64,000 bases of DNA, taken from NCBI GenBank assembly GCA_009731425.1, contig AP018794.1, positions 1,061,960-1,125,959 of the forward strand, written 5' to 3'. A program made the translations under genes and the position numbers. This document shows positions 24,049 to 33,388 of this stretch, piece after piece. Position 1 is the first letter of the stretch. Each line of letters begins with the position of its first letter. The DNA comes from Lachnospiraceae bacterium KM106-2. GTDB taxonomy: Bacteria > Bacillota > Clostridia > Lachnospirales > Lachnospiraceae. Under the pieces are notes generated by a model. The model saw only the letters and a program-made list of their open reading frames with translations. It had not been told where the DNA came from and made no database searches.

Positions 24049-26322
24049 ATGAAAAACTATTTGGATCTCTCTGATTTAAAGGAGAAAGAGATTTGGGATT
24101 TAGGGGAGAATTTTTCAGGAAAAAGTACGAAAGGAAATAGCATTTCCTTTACGAATTACTATATGTGTAAGGATGGAAAGCCTTTTTACGGTATTAGCGG
24201 CGAGTTTCACTTTTCTCGTATGGAGGACTGCCGTTGGGAAGATGAGATCATTAAGATGAAACTGTGTGGCATTAACGTGATCGCTACCTATGTCTTTTGG
24301 ATTCATCATGAAGAGGAGGAAGGAGTTTTTGATTTCTCTGGAAGAAGAAATTTACGCAAATTCATTGAGCTTTGTGGAAAGCATGAGATCTATGTGATCC
24401 TCCGAATTGGACCATTTGATCATGGTGAGGTTCGAAATGGCGGCATTCCTGACTGGATGTACGGCAAACCATTTGAAGTACGTCAGTTAAATGAAGGATT
24501 CCTCTACTACACAAGACGGCTCTATACGAGAATTGGGAAAGAGATCAAAGGATTATTCTTTCAGGATGGCGGTCCGATCATTGGGACGCAGATCGATAAT
24601 GAGTATATGCATTCTTCTGCGCCATGGGAAATCACAACGGGTATATCTAATGAGTGGGTATTTAGCGGAAATGAAGGCGATGCCTACATGCTAAAGTTAA
24701 AAGATCTGGCAGCAGAATGTGGCATGAATCCTGTCTTTTATACTTGTACCGGATGGGGTGGCGCATCTACACCTGCTAATATGATGCCGCTTTGGGGCGG
24801 TTATGCGTTCCGTCCATGGCTGTTCTATTCCTACAAGGGAAAACATCCAAGTACAGAAGAATATGTATATCAGGATTTTCATAATAATGAGATCACTTGC
24901 TCCAATGATTTTCAACCAAACTATCAGCCAGAAGACAAGCCTTATGCCTGCTGTGAAATGGGTGGAGGTATGATGTGTTCTTATTACTATCGATTCATTC
25001 TACCATACAAGAGTGTGGATGCGATGGCAAATATTAAGATGGCATCGGGATGTAACTTTTTAGGATACTATGTATTTCAGGGAGGCAGCAATCCGGTAGG
25101 AAAGCATGGAACCTTCCTTAATGAAGGGCAAGTTCCGAAGATCAGTTATGACTACCAGGCACCACTTGGAGAGTTTGGACAATTGCGAGAATCCTATGAA
25201 CGATTAAAGTGTATTCACTTTTTTGCCAATACGTATTCTGATCGATTATGTGGATTAACAACCGTGTTACCAGATGGAGCATCTAAAATTGCACCAACTG
25301 ATTTAAATACACTGCGATTTGCAGTACGTACAGATGGAAAACAAGGATTTGTCTTTATTAATAATTATCAGGATCACGAGAAGACACCAGCAAAAGATCG
25401 TGAATCGATTGTGTTAAAATTACAGGATGAAACGATCCTTTATCCTAATATCAGCCTCGCAGGGGATGAAAACTGTATTTTACCATTTCATTTTGATATG
25501 GATGGCATTGATCTAGTACAGGCAACGGCGCAACTAGTAACGGAGATGAAAATCGAGGGAGAGCAAACTTATCTTTTCCTTAGACCAGAAGGCATGTCAG
25601 CTGAGTTTGTATTTGAAGAAGGTGTGTCAGTAAATAAAAAGGTAGAGAATCATTATATTATCGATGTGAACAAACAGGTAGATCGCTTTCACGTTACAAA
25701 AGAAGATAAGGTAATAACGATACTATGTATCAGCCGAGAATTATGTAATCAGCTATATCTGCTAGAAGATCAGGGATTCGTATTTACAAAATCAGCTCTA
25801 TTAGTAAAAGAGGGTAAGCTTTCTTTAGAAACGACTAACCAAAAACCAATGATAAAGACGTATCCCGCAAATTTACTAGAGGGTAGTAAGGGACTTCGGG
25901 TAGAAGAGGTTAAAGATGATGTTTTAGGCACTTATGAAGTGAACAATCGAATACGCGAGATTCAGCCAATCGTAAAGAAGGTATCGGATAACCGTTATAC
26001 GATCTCATTTCCACCTAAATTCATGAATGGGATGAAAGATGCCTTATTACGGATCAATTATCAAGGAGATATCGGTCATGCTTTTATCAATGGGGAGATG
26101 ATCAATGATAATTTCTGTAATGGAGATACGTGGGAGATTGGATTACGAAGTTTTGCGGACCAGTTAGAACGATACCCATTGACGATTTATATTACTCCAT
26201 TAAAGGAAGGAGTCAATGTAAATGTAGAGTCATCGATGGCAGCGCGAATTGAAGAATCAACGGGATCAATTGGTGAAATTAGTAAAATTGCAGTTGCACC
26301 TGTATATGAGATAAGGCTATAA
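24049..26322 (+). CDS. beta-galactosidase-like glycoside hydrolase, family GH35
   Basis: This 757-residue hydrolase has the GH35 TIM barrel at its N-terminus: GEFHFSRMED, INVIATYVFW, RIGPFDHGE, and the acid/base glutamate in GTQIDNEY (Glu185). The nucleophile is probably Glu303 in ACCEMGGG. The C-terminal half is made of beta-sandwich domains. It lacks a signal peptide, so it acts on imported galactosides or similar oligosaccharides in the cytoplasm. GGAGG (24039-24043) precedes the ATG, and a TATACT box lies at 24014. The divergent AraC-type regulator at 23891 probably controls it. Exact sugar specificity is unknown. Confidence 0.88.
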   Translation: MKNYLDLSDLKEKEIWDLGENFSGKSTKGNSISFTNYYMCKDGKPFYGISGEFHFSRMEDCRWEDEIIKMKLCGINVIATYVFWIHHEEEEGVFDFSGRRNLRKFIELCGKHEIYVILRIGPFDHGEVRNGGIPDWMYGKPFEVRQLNEGFLYYTRRLYTRIGKEIKGLFFQDGGPIIGTQIDNEYMHSSAPWEITTGISNEWVFSGNEGDAYMLKLKDLAAECGMNPVFYTCTGWGGASTPANMMPLWGGYAFRPWLFYSYKGKHPSTEEYVYQDFHNNEITCSNDFQPNYQPEDKPYACCEMGGGMMCSYYYRFILPYKSVDAMANIKMASGCNFLGYYVFQGGSNPVGKHGTFLNEGQVPKISYDYQAPLGEFGQLRESYERLKCIHFFANTYSDRLCGLTTVLPDGASKIAPTDLNTLRFAVRTDGKQGFVFINNYQDHEKTPAKDRESIVLKLQDETILYPNISLAGDENCILPFHFDMDGIDLVQATAQLVTEMKIEGEQTYLFLRPEGMSAEFVFEEGVSVNKKVENHYIIDVNKQVDRFHVTKEDKVITILCISRELCNQLYLLEDQGFVFTKSALLVKEGKLSLETTNQKPMIKTYPANLLEGSKGLRVEEVKDDVLGTYEVNNRIREIQPIVKKVSDNRYTISFPPKFMNGMKDALLRINYQGDIGHAFINGEMINDNFCNGDTWEIGLRSFADQLERYPLTIYITPLKEGVNVNVESSMAARIEESTGSIGEISKIAVAPVYEIRL

Positions 26323-26327
26323 TCTAA

Positions 26328-26369
26328 ATAGGCAATGAAACAATCTAAAGGATGAGTTTCGTTGCCTAT
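26328..26369 (+). terminator. hairpin after the GH35 gene
   Basis: ATAGGCAATGAAAC (26328-26341) pairs with GTTTCGTTGCCTAT (26356-26369, one G-U). It has no T tract, and a Shine-Dalgarno sequence for the next gene follows 8 bases later. It is therefore either an inefficient terminator or an mRNA-stabilising or attenuating hairpin. Confidence 0.55.
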
Positions 26370-26388
26370 CTTAGATGGAGGAGATCAA

Positions 26389-26787
26389 ATGAGTAGATCT
26401 GTAAGTAAAAATAAGCGAATCATTCTATGTGGAATCATTGTAGTTTTATTATGGATCGTTGTTTATTCGTTCGCTCACACAAGGAAAATGATTTCTGAAT
26501 TATTCAATCAGGTCGACTCTGTGATAATCACCAATGGAAATACGGGAGATACCATTAAAATCTCTGATCAGAAAGAAATAACAGCTCTTAGCAGCTATTT
26601 AGAATCACTTCAATATGTAAGAAAAATTGCTTTTTTAAGAGGTGGATTCTTATACTCGTTTCAGCTGTATCATGGAGATACACTTCTACATAGCATCTTA
26701 TATATGGGTTCTAGTATCCAAATCGATGGGAAGAAATATTGGATTCTACATAACAGTAACAAGAGAGCAATTAATAATTCATACTAG
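26389..26787 (+). CDS. single-pass membrane protein of unknown function
   Basis: This protein of about 132 residues has one N-terminal membrane segment (about 12-31) and an extracytoplasmic domain with beta-strand character (VDSVIITNGNTGDTIKISD). The ATG at 26389 is behind GGAGGAG (26377-26383). No family was recognised. It begins a set of three short membrane-protein genes. Confidence 0.65.
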   Translation: MSRSVSKNKRIILCGIIVVLLWIVVYSFAHTRKMISELFNQVDSVIITNGNTGDTIKISDQKEITALSSYLESLQYVRKIAFLRGGFLYSFQLYHGDTLLHSILYMGSSIQIDGKKYWILHNSNKRAINNSY

Positions 26788-26811
26788 TTTTATCTATAAG
26801 GAGGCTGCAAT

Positions 26812-27294
26812 ATGAAAAAACGGTATTCAGATTATGATTCAGTGATCGCTGCAAAGGATAAAAAAATCTATATCTTTCTAGCTATTATCTTTATCATTTC
26901 CGCGGCTATCTTTGTAAAATTGAATTTTCAAGATCCTTTTAAAGAATGGCCTCTTTCCAAAAAATCTATGGAGATAAGAAAGGATTTTCCTGATAACAAA
27001 GCATATGATATGAATGAAATCATGCCTGGACAGCCTTGTTTTAGAGATACAGAGCAAGCACTAGAGCAGATAAATATAGACGATAGAAAAGGAATCAATA
27101 AATTGCAGAAGGCTTATAGATTGAAAGAATTAACGGAAGATACAGCGCAAGACTATAGTGCTGCAGCAGAGTGTGAAGCTACCGGTACTAACATAAAAAG
27201 TATGACTCCTGAGGAGGAAAAGCAAATAGCGGACTTTGGATGCTTTATGGATATCTTTGAAAATAATGCGGATTGGTATCAGGATCCCAATTAA
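26812..27294 (+). CDS. single-pass membrane protein of unknown function
   Basis: This 160-residue protein has one membrane segment (about 20-36) and a charged, soluble C-terminal part with two cysteines (GQPCFRD and FGCFMD). AAGGAGG (26799-26805) precedes the ATG. It lies between two other short membrane-protein genes with gaps of 20-25 bases, so it is likely cotranscribed. No homologous family was recognised. Confidence 0.62.
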   Translation: MKKRYSDYDSVIAAKDKKIYIFLAIIFIISAAIFVKLNFQDPFKEWPLSKKSMEIRKDFPDNKAYDMNEIMPGQPCFRDTEQALEQINIDDRKGINKLQKAYRLKELTEDTAQDYSAAAECEATGTNIKSMTPEEEKQIADFGCFMDIFENNADWYQDPN

Positions 27295-27315
27295 ATAAAA
27301 GAGAGGAGTTCTATT

Positions 27316-27492
27316 GTGGGAAAAAAGAGTTCTACCAATATTCAATTATTAGGGAACACAGTTATATTGATTGCGATCGGTTTCTATTGTAATACTAATT
27401 TTAATATGAACTACCAAGCGATTACACTGGTAATTGGTTTGATTGGGGTGTTTATTAGTTTCTTCGGATTTTTTGTTAAAGATGATAAATGA
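27316..27492 (+). CDS. small membrane protein, 58 residues
   Basis: This short gene starts with GTG at 27316, 21 bases after the previous stop, behind GAGAGGAG (27301-27308). The product is MGKKSSTNIQLLGNTVILIA followed by a short loop and a second hydrophobic helix (ITLVIGLIGVFISFFGFF). It therefore has two membrane segments and a charged tail KDDK. The gene is followed by a terminator. Its function is unknown. Confidence 0.6.
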   Translation: MGKKSSTNIQLLGNTVILIAIGFYCNTNFNMNYQAITLVIGLIGVFISFFGFFVKDDK

Positions 27493-27531
27493 TCATAACA
27501 TAGATCAATATGAAATAGCGATAGCAAGTAT

Positions 27532-27575
27532 AAAAAAGCAGTTATCCTTTAAATATGGACAACTGCTTTTTTTAC
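27532..27575. terminator. terminator between converging genes
   Basis: AAAAAAGCAGTT (27532-27543) pairs with AACTGCTTTTTT (27561-27572), and additional inner pairs are possible. It serves both the small-membrane-protein operon and the recombinase gene. Confidence 0.87.
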
Positions 27576-27577
27576 TT

Positions 27578-28630
27578 CTATAATTTCTCTCTCAACTTCA
27601 CCACATTTGCCGCACTACGACGTCTAGAGTCTTCAATCGCTGCATAATGCTTTCTTGTCGTATTAACATCCTTATGTCCAAGTACATCGGCAACCAGATA
27701 GATGTCTCCGGTTTCTTGATAAAGGTTGGTACCATACGTACTTCTTAGTTTATGAGGAGTAATGTGTTTTAATCTGGTTACTAACCCAGAGTATTTCTTT
27801 ACGAGAAGCTCGATGGAACGGACACTCATACGTTTCTTCTGCATGGAAAGGAAGAGCGCATTGGTATGCCCTTCACATGGGACGATCCTTCTTCGCTCAT
27901 CGAGATAATCAAGTAATGCTTCTTGAACTTCATCACCAAAATAAACGATGACTTCATTTCCACCTTTTCGAATGATCTTAATGCCTCCATTTTCAAAATC
28001 CACATCGTCAAGATCTAAGCCGACACATTCGGATACACGGATACCGGTACCAAGCAGAAGCGTTAAGATGGCAAGATCTCTAGACTTCGTTATGGCATGG
28101 TATTTCTGCTGTCTTGCCGTTAACTTTTCACCGGATTCCACTTCGTCTAATAATTTCGCTACCTCATTGACATCTAAACGGATGATCTCTTTCTCGTGAA
28201 GCTTTGGTATATCGACAAGCTGAGTCGGATTCGTAAGGATCAATTCCTTCTTAAAGAAGTAGTTGTAAAAGCTTCGTAAGGTGATCAGCTTTCGTTTGAT
28301 CCCGTTTTCATCGTTGATATATTCCCGATTGTCTTTAATATAAAATTTTAAATAATCTAAGTATTCTTCAATATCGACCGCTTTGACGGAATCTAAGATC
28401 TCGACTTTAAGGTCGCGTACCTCCATGCCGGATAAGGATTTGTTGTTCTCCTTTAAGAAGTAAAAAAAGATCTTTAAATCGTAGGCATAGGCGATCCTTG
28501 TTCGGGAGGAAGTAGTTTGTTCAATTCCTCGAAAATACAGCTGCGCAAACCTTGGTAGATCCGCTAATAACTCTCTAAGCTTGACTGCATTTTCTTTATT
28601 TATTTGATCCTGATAGGAAGTTTCTTTCAT
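27578..28630 (-). CDS. tyrosine recombinase, XerC/XerD-like
   Basis: This 350-residue site-specific recombinase has a SAM-like N-terminal DNA-binding domain (about 25-135) and a C-terminal catalytic domain. The catalytic residues are visible: Arg198 (GTGIRVSE), Lys222 (IIRKGG), His293 and Arg296 (TPHKLR), His319 (LGHKD) and Tyr329 (KHYAAIE). No prophage or attachment sites flank it, and it follows a tRNA-modification gene by 17 bases, so a housekeeping chromosome-resolution role is likely. A similar gene elsewhere in the genome cannot be excluded. Confidence 0.87.
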   Translation of the reverse strand: MKETSYQDQINKENAVKLRELLADLPRFAQLYFRGIEQTTSSRTRIAYAYDLKIFFYFLKENNKSLSGMEVRDLKVEILDSVKAVDIEEYLDYLKFYIKDNREYINDENGIKRKLITLRSFYNYFFKKELILTNPTQLVDIPKLHEKEIIRLDVNEVAKLLDEVESGEKLTARQQKYHAITKSRDLAILTLLLGTGIRVSECVGLDLDDVDFENGGIKIIRKGGNEVIVYFGDEVQEALLDYLDERRRIVPCEGHTNALFLSMQKKRMSVRSIELLVKKYSGLVTRLKHITPHKLRSTYGTNLYQETGDIYLVADVLGHKDVNTTRKHYAAIEDSRRRSAANVVKLREKL

Positions 28631-28647
28631 CTAACATTACATCCTTT

Positions 28648-29373
28648 CTAACTCTGTTCTGGCCATCCAGGAAGATTACCATTAATAATAGCACGGAACA
28701 TTCTTGCTTTTGCTCCATTATTCTCTGTATTGATCTGTTTAACGAGATTTTTTGCATATTCTCGCTTCGTATGTCCATCTGCAGGGCAGGGACTCTTCAC
28801 AACAGGAAGTTGATAGAGATTTCGAAAGCCTTTAATATCAGCTTCTTTCACATACATTAATGGTCGTATCATCGTGAGATTGGTTCGATCTAAATAGGTT
28901 ACCGGCGAGAATGTGTTGAGCCTTCCTTCATAAATGAAAGACATTAACATGCTCTCGATCAGATCATCGCTATGATGGGCATAAGCGAGCTTATTGCAGC
29001 CAAGTTCAATGGCTTTACTATTGAAAGCACCTTTTCTCATTTTCGAGCAGAGAGAACACGGATTCTCTTCCTTACGTTCTTCAAATACAATTTGATAAAT
29101 TTCCGTATTCACGATATGGTATGGGACATCTAATTCATGACATAATTTTTCTATGTTTGATAAATCCATTTCCGAAAAACCCATATGTACGGTAATGGCC
29201 TCAATTTCAAAATGCTTCGGGTAGAATCGTCTTAAACCGGCAAGAGCATAAAGAAGCGTTAAGCTGTCTTTCCCTCCTGAGATTCCAACTGCAATGCGAT
29301 CACCCTCTTCGATCATGTGGTAATCATCGATTGCTTTTCTTGTGTAACTTAATAACTGTTGTAATTTCATCAA
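28648..29373 (-). CDS. TtcA-like tRNA thiolation enzyme
   Basis: This 241-residue PP-loop ATPase has the adenylation motif SGGKDS (near residue 30), an iron-sulfur CxxC (NPCSLCSKMR) and a later cysteine in VKSPCPADGHT. This pattern is that of TtcA/TtuA-type enzymes, which insert sulfur into tRNA bases using an iron-sulfur cluster. The start is an ATG at 29373 on the minus strand with AAAGGAAC upstream. It is followed by the recombinase gene in an operon-like arrangement. The target nucleotide (position 32 cytidine in classic TtcA) is inferred. Confidence 0.88.
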   Translation of the reverse strand: MMKLQQLLSYTRKAIDDYHMIEEGDRIAVGISGGKDSLTLLYALAGLRRFYPKHFEIEAITVHMGFSEMDLSNIEKLCHELDVPYHIVNTEIYQIVFEERKEENPCSLCSKMRKGAFNSKAIELGCNKLAYAHHSDDLIESMLMSFIYEGRLNTFSPVTYLDRTNLTMIRPLMYVKEADIKGFRNLYQLPVVKSPCPADGHTKREYAKNLVKQINTENNGAKARMFRAIINGNLPGWPEQS

Positions 29374-29502
29374 AAGTTCCTTTCTAACTCTATTGCGTTA
29401 CTTCAATTATAGCATAAAACTAGGATTTATATCTAGATTCCCTCTATAAATAATTAGAAATATTCGGTATAATAGAATTATGAATTACAAAGGAGATTGA
29501 TT

Positions 29503-31632
29503 ATGGGATCATCAATAACGGGCAATCTGTTTGCCATTGTTTTTATATTATTCTTTCAGGCGTGTGGTATCGTTACTATGCGTTCCATCTTACAAAGACA
29601 GGGAAAACCGCTTCAAGTTTTGATCGGCAGTGTAACCGGTAGTGTGATGCTTCATTGGCTGCCAACTATTTTCGCATTTTTTATCGGGTTCAATCGAATC
29701 TCTAATTTATTAGGAGCGGCAGCAGCGCTTAGTATTACTGCGATTACTGTTTATCTGCTGCCAGTACAAGAAAAGCATAAATTAGAACTGGAAGAAACTC
29801 GAACAGTTTCTTCGTTTGTATCAAAATATGGGATTTGGTTTCTGATCATACCTACTTTTTTATTGATCGGATTGATTTTGAATACACATACCATCCAATA
29901 CCGAGATGGATCGATCTATACGGGACAATGTACCTTTGGTGATATGAATCTTCACTTAGGAATCATAACGAGTATTGCAAAACAAGGAACGTTTCCACCA
30001 CAATACTCCATTTTCCCAGGGGTTAAGTTATCTTATCCATTTTTAGCGGATAGCATCTCATCGAGTTTATATGTATTTGGGTGCTCGTTGCGCTTAGCAT
30101 ATATACTTCCAATGCTTATCGCATTCCTGCAAGTATTTTACGGGTTCTACCTATTTATCTTACAATGGTTTCATAAAAAGAGCGTAGCTTATTTTGCCTG
30201 GATCTTATTTTTCTTTAATGGCGGATTTGGCTTTGCTTACTTTTTAGATAAGATCGTGGACAACCCAGATAATGTAATGAGAATCTTCTCAGAATTTTAT
30301 AAGACGCCTACGAATTTGGTAGACTATAATGTTCGTTGGGTTAATACGATCGTCGATATGCTGATTCCACAAAGAGCCACTCTTTTTGGCTATGCGATCT
30401 TATTCCCGGTGCTTGCATTACTTTATCAGGCAATGACAGAAAGAGAGCAAAGCAAGAAGAAACAGTTATTTTTAGTGACGGGATTACTCATCAGCGCGCT
30501 TCCAATGATACATACCCATTCCTTTTTAACGATGGGTGTGGTCTGTGCGGGATGGCTCCTTCGCGACGTGTTAAGAGAAGGAACCTTAAAAGAAATGGCA
30601 AGTAAAATACTTTCATTTTTACCTGTGATCATTGTGGTTTATTTGATCCTAATGGAAGTAATCTGCTTTAACAGTGCAGGTTTAGGATCAGATCAATATT
30701 TTATGATCTTAGCACTGATCCTATTAACTCTTGTAATCCTTTTAATCCTAGGAATTACATTTATGGATCAGAAGAAACGAAAGGATCTATTTATGACATG
30801 GGGAATCCTTCTTGGTGTAGTCTTGTTACTAGCTTTTCCACAGCTATTTTACTGGACGTTCCGTCAGGCATCCCAAGGAAGTTTCTTAAAAGGCTATTTT
30901 AACTGGGCCAATGAAGGAGATTCTTATATCATCTTTTATATTAAGAATCTTGGCGTCTTTTCCTTACTATTGATCCCAGCCTTATTAAAGAGTAAGAAAC
31001 ACGATTTTTCTATTGCTTTTCCAGCGATCGTACTTTGGATCATTGCAGAGTTTGTTGTCTTCCAGCCAAATGTATACGATAACAATAAATTATTGTTACC
31101 AGCATATGCAATCCTTTGTGGAGTCGTGGCGTCTTATGGCATCTCCTTATGGGAGTCTATCAAAGGAAGATCCATTCAAGGTTACGTAGCGGTGATCGTT
31201 CTGACCTTATGTATGCTATCGGCGCTTCTAACGATGCGAAGAGAATATGTATCGGAATATGAGCTATATGACAAGGAACAATTAGCGGTCGCAAATTATA
31301 TCGAAGAGAATACGGCAGCAGATGCGATCATTCTTACTGATGAGCGACATAACAATGCAATTTCTTCCTTAACGGGTCGTAACATTGTATGTGGTACGCC
31401 ATCGTTTCTCTATTACCATGGAATCCATTATAAGGATCGAGAAGCACAAGTGACTGCAATCTATCAGGATGCGAAGGCAAATCAGGATCTAATAAAAGAA
31501 TTAAAGATCCAATATATATTGATTAGCCCATATGAGAGGAACAGTTATACAGACCTAAATGAAGATGCCATCGAATCTGTTGCAACTTGTATCTACAATA
31601 AAGGAGATATTAAACTATATCAAGTTCATTAA
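29503..31632 (+). CDS. polytopic membrane protein, putative GT-C glycosyltransferase
   Basis: This integral membrane protein of about 709 residues has at least a dozen hydrophobic helices. After three N-terminal helices there is an extracytoplasmic loop with acidic and histidine residues (CTFGDMNLHLGIITSIAK), reminiscent of the catalytic loop of GT-C glycosyltransferases. The C-terminal soluble part (about 590-709) resembles the outer domains of such enzymes. I use the ATG at 29503 because AAGGAG (29490-29495) precedes it. A TTG two codons upstream is less likely. It would transfer sugar from a lipid-linked donor, but this role is inferred. Confidence 0.6.
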   Translation: MGSSITGNLFAIVFILFFQACGIVTMRSILQRQGKPLQVLIGSVTGSVMLHWLPTIFAFFIGFNRISNLLGAAAALSITAITVYLLPVQEKHKLELEETRTVSSFVSKYGIWFLIIPTFLLIGLILNTHTIQYRDGSIYTGQCTFGDMNLHLGIITSIAKQGTFPPQYSIFPGVKLSYPFLADSISSSLYVFGCSLRLAYILPMLIAFLQVFYGFYLFILQWFHKKSVAYFAWILFFFNGGFGFAYFLDKIVDNPDNVMRIFSEFYKTPTNLVDYNVRWVNTIVDMLIPQRATLFGYAILFPVLALLYQAMTEREQSKKKQLFLVTGLLISALPMIHTHSFLTMGVVCAGWLLRDVLREGTLKEMASKILSFLPVIIVVYLILMEVICFNSAGLGSDQYFMILALILLTLVILLILGITFMDQKKRKDLFMTWGILLGVVLLLAFPQLFYWTFRQASQGSFLKGYFNWANEGDSYIIFYIKNLGVFSLLLIPALLKSKKHDFSIAFPAIVLWIIAEFVVFQPNVYDNNKLLLPAYAILCGVVASYGISLWESIKGRSIQGYVAVIVLTLCMLSALLTMRREYVSEYELYDKEQLAVANYIEENTAADAIILTDERHNNAISSLTGRNIVCGTPSFLYYHGIHYKDREAQVTAIYQDAKANQDLIKELKIQYILISPYERNSYTDLNEDAIESVATCIYNKGDIKLYQVH

Positions 31633-31645
31633 TGCTTGCTATTAC

Positions 31646-31677
31646 AAAAGACACGAAAGAAATTTTAGTGTCTTTTT
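31646..31677 (+). terminator. terminator after the GT-C-like gene
   Basis: AAAAGACAC (31646-31654) pairs with GTGTCTTTT (31668-31676) across a 13-base loop. Confidence 0.8.
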
Positions 31678-31701
31678 CTGTATGAAAGGGAGGTATCTAA
31701 C

Positions 31702-32553
31702 ATGAAACAACTGAAGCATTCTAAAATCTATTTATTGTTTTTTCTTCTTCAGTTATTTGTACTTGTAGGATTTAATAAGCAGAAACAGCTTCCTATCTTT
31801 GGGAGTAACTGGAATACGCTGCAGACAACTAAGGCTACCTCACCAATGAAAAAAGCAAACCTAGAACCGTTTGTGTATCGGGAAATGCCTCCAATCGATT
31901 ATAAATTCGAAGGGAAGGTAATTGTGATCAATCCCGGTCATCAAAAGAATCCAGATAATGAATTAGAGGCTATTGCACCAGGATCTAATCGAAAAAAGGC
32001 GAAAGTTTCAATTGGTACCAGAGGCAGAATCAGTCAAGTCCCAGAATATGCAATCAATTTATTAGTAGCTAAAAAATTGAAAGCACTCTTGGTAAAACAG
32101 GGATATCGGGTGATCCTTACAAGGGAGTCGAATGAAGTAGATATTAGTAATAAAGAGCGAACACTTCTTGCAAATCAGAACCATGCAGATCTATTACTTC
32201 ATATACATTGCAATGGGTCGAATAATGAGAAACTAACGGGATCCTTAGCAATGTGCCCCACAGCAGATAGTCCATACTGCAGTAAGATATATGAGCCATC
32301 CAAGAAATTATGCGAATTAATCTTAGCTCAATTAGATCAAACTCTACAAGTTAAAAATAATGGAGTACTTGAGACTGATTTTATGACAGGAATTAATTAT
32401 TCGAAAGTTCCCGTCTGTTTTCTGGAACTTGGTTATCTAACTAATCAGAAAGAGGAACAGAAGTTGATCGATTCAAGTTATCAGGACGAGTTAGCGAATG
32501 GAATTGCAAAAGGAATCAAAAGTTATTTTATCTATCGGACGTATGGGAAGTAG
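31702..32553 (+). CDS. N-acetylmuramoyl-L-alanine amidase (Amidase_3), exported
   Basis: This 283-residue zinc amidase cleaves the bond between muramic acid and the stem peptide. An N-terminal membrane segment (about 8-23) exports or anchors it. The catalytic domain shows zinc ligands in VINPGHQ, the glutamate in VPEYAINL and the histidine in LLLHIHCNGS, plus the catalytic glutamate in CFLELGYLTN. No cell-wall binding repeats are present. AGGGAGG (31687-31693) precedes the start. A role in spore or vegetative wall remodelling is possible. Confidence 0.92.
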   Translation: MKQLKHSKIYLLFFLLQLFVLVGFNKQKQLPIFGSNWNTLQTTKATSPMKKANLEPFVYREMPPIDYKFEGKVIVINPGHQKNPDNELEAIAPGSNRKKAKVSIGTRGRISQVPEYAINLLVAKKLKALLVKQGYRVILTRESNEVDISNKERTLLANQNHADLLLHIHCNGSNNEKLTGSLAMCPTADSPYCSKIYEPSKKLCELILAQLDQTLQVKNNGVLETDFMTGINYSKVPVCFLELGYLTNQKEEQKLIDSSYQDELANGIAKGIKSYFIYRTYGK

Positions 32554-32565
32554 TGTTTATTAATA

Positions 32566-32594
32566 TTGACAATCTATGTATCCTAATTTATAAT
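32566..32594 (+). promoter_or_regulatory. sigma-A promoter of yaaA-bcp
   Basis: TTGACA (32566-32571) and TATAAT (32589-32594) have a 17-base spacer, a consensus match. The start of yaaA lies about 39 bases downstream. Confidence 0.9.
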
Positions 32595-32632
32595 ATCAGT
32601 AATCATTCCTATTATTAGAGAAAGGAATTTCT

Positions 32633-33388
32633 ATGAAAATTATCATATCACCAGCGAAGAAGATGGAAGTCAATACAGAACTTTTACCTGTTTTATCTCA
32701 GCCGGCTCATTTAGAGAAAGCAAATCATATCAAAGAAGTATTAATGCAATATTCGTATGAGGAGTTAAAGTCAATTTGGAAATGTAATGACAGCATCGCC
32801 GAACAGAATTATACCCGTTTAAAGGAAATGGATCTAAATCGGAATTTGACGCCGGCATTGATCGCTTATCAAGGGATTCAATATCAATATATGGCACCAA
32901 CCGTATTAGAACAAACTCATTATTCCTATTTACAGGAGCACTTATATATTATGTCAGGCTTTTATGGGTTACTTCGTCCCTTTGATGGCATCGTACCTTA
33001 TCGATTGGAAATGCAGGCAAAGTTACCCGTAGATACGAGTAAAAATTTATATGAGTACTGGTCAGATGAATTATGTAATCAGATCGTTCATGAATCCAAC
33101 CTCATATTAAATCTTGCATCTAAGGAATATAGTAAGTGTATTGAGGCTTACCTTCCGAAAGAGACAACTTTCATCACTGCCATCTTTGGCGAGATCATCG
33201 ATGGAAAAGTAAAAGAAAAAGGAACGTATGCAAAGATGGCAAGGGGAGAGATGGTCCGCTTTGCAGCAGAGAATCAAGTGACTCAGTTAGAACAGCTAAA
33301 GAAATTCAATCGATTGGGATATCATTATAGTGAGGAGCACTCAACCGATACCACATTTGTTTATATAAAAGGAGAAACATCATGTTAG
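32633..33388 (+). CDS. yaaA: peroxide stress protein YaaA
   Basis: This 251-residue protein of the YaaA/UPF0246 family limits free iron and oxidative damage in enterobacteria. The typical start MKIIISPAKKM, the segment YIMSGFYGLLRPFDGI and the C-terminal GYHYSEEHSTDTTFVY are present. It overlaps the start of the peroxiredoxin gene by seven bases, so the two are translationally coupled. Both are driven by the consensus promoter at 32566. Confidence 0.95.
   Translation: MKIIISPAKKMEVNTELLPVLSQPAHLEKANHIKEVLMQYSYEELKSIWKCNDSIAEQNYTRLKEMDLNRNLTPALIAYQGIQYQYMAPTVLEQTHYSYLQEHLYIMSGFYGLLRPFDGIVPYRLEMQAKLPVDTSKNLYEYWSDELCNQIVHESNLILNLASKEYSKCIEAYLPKETTFITAIFGEIIDGKVKEKGTYAKMARGEMVRFAAENQVTQLEQLKKFNRLGYHYSEEHSTDTTFVYIKGETSC

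Noticed and set aside
27578-28630. Integrase of a mobile island
   Set aside because: No direct repeats, tRNA gene, excisionase or cargo surround it. Its neighbour is a tRNA-modification gene, so it is probably a chromosomal Xer-type recombinase.
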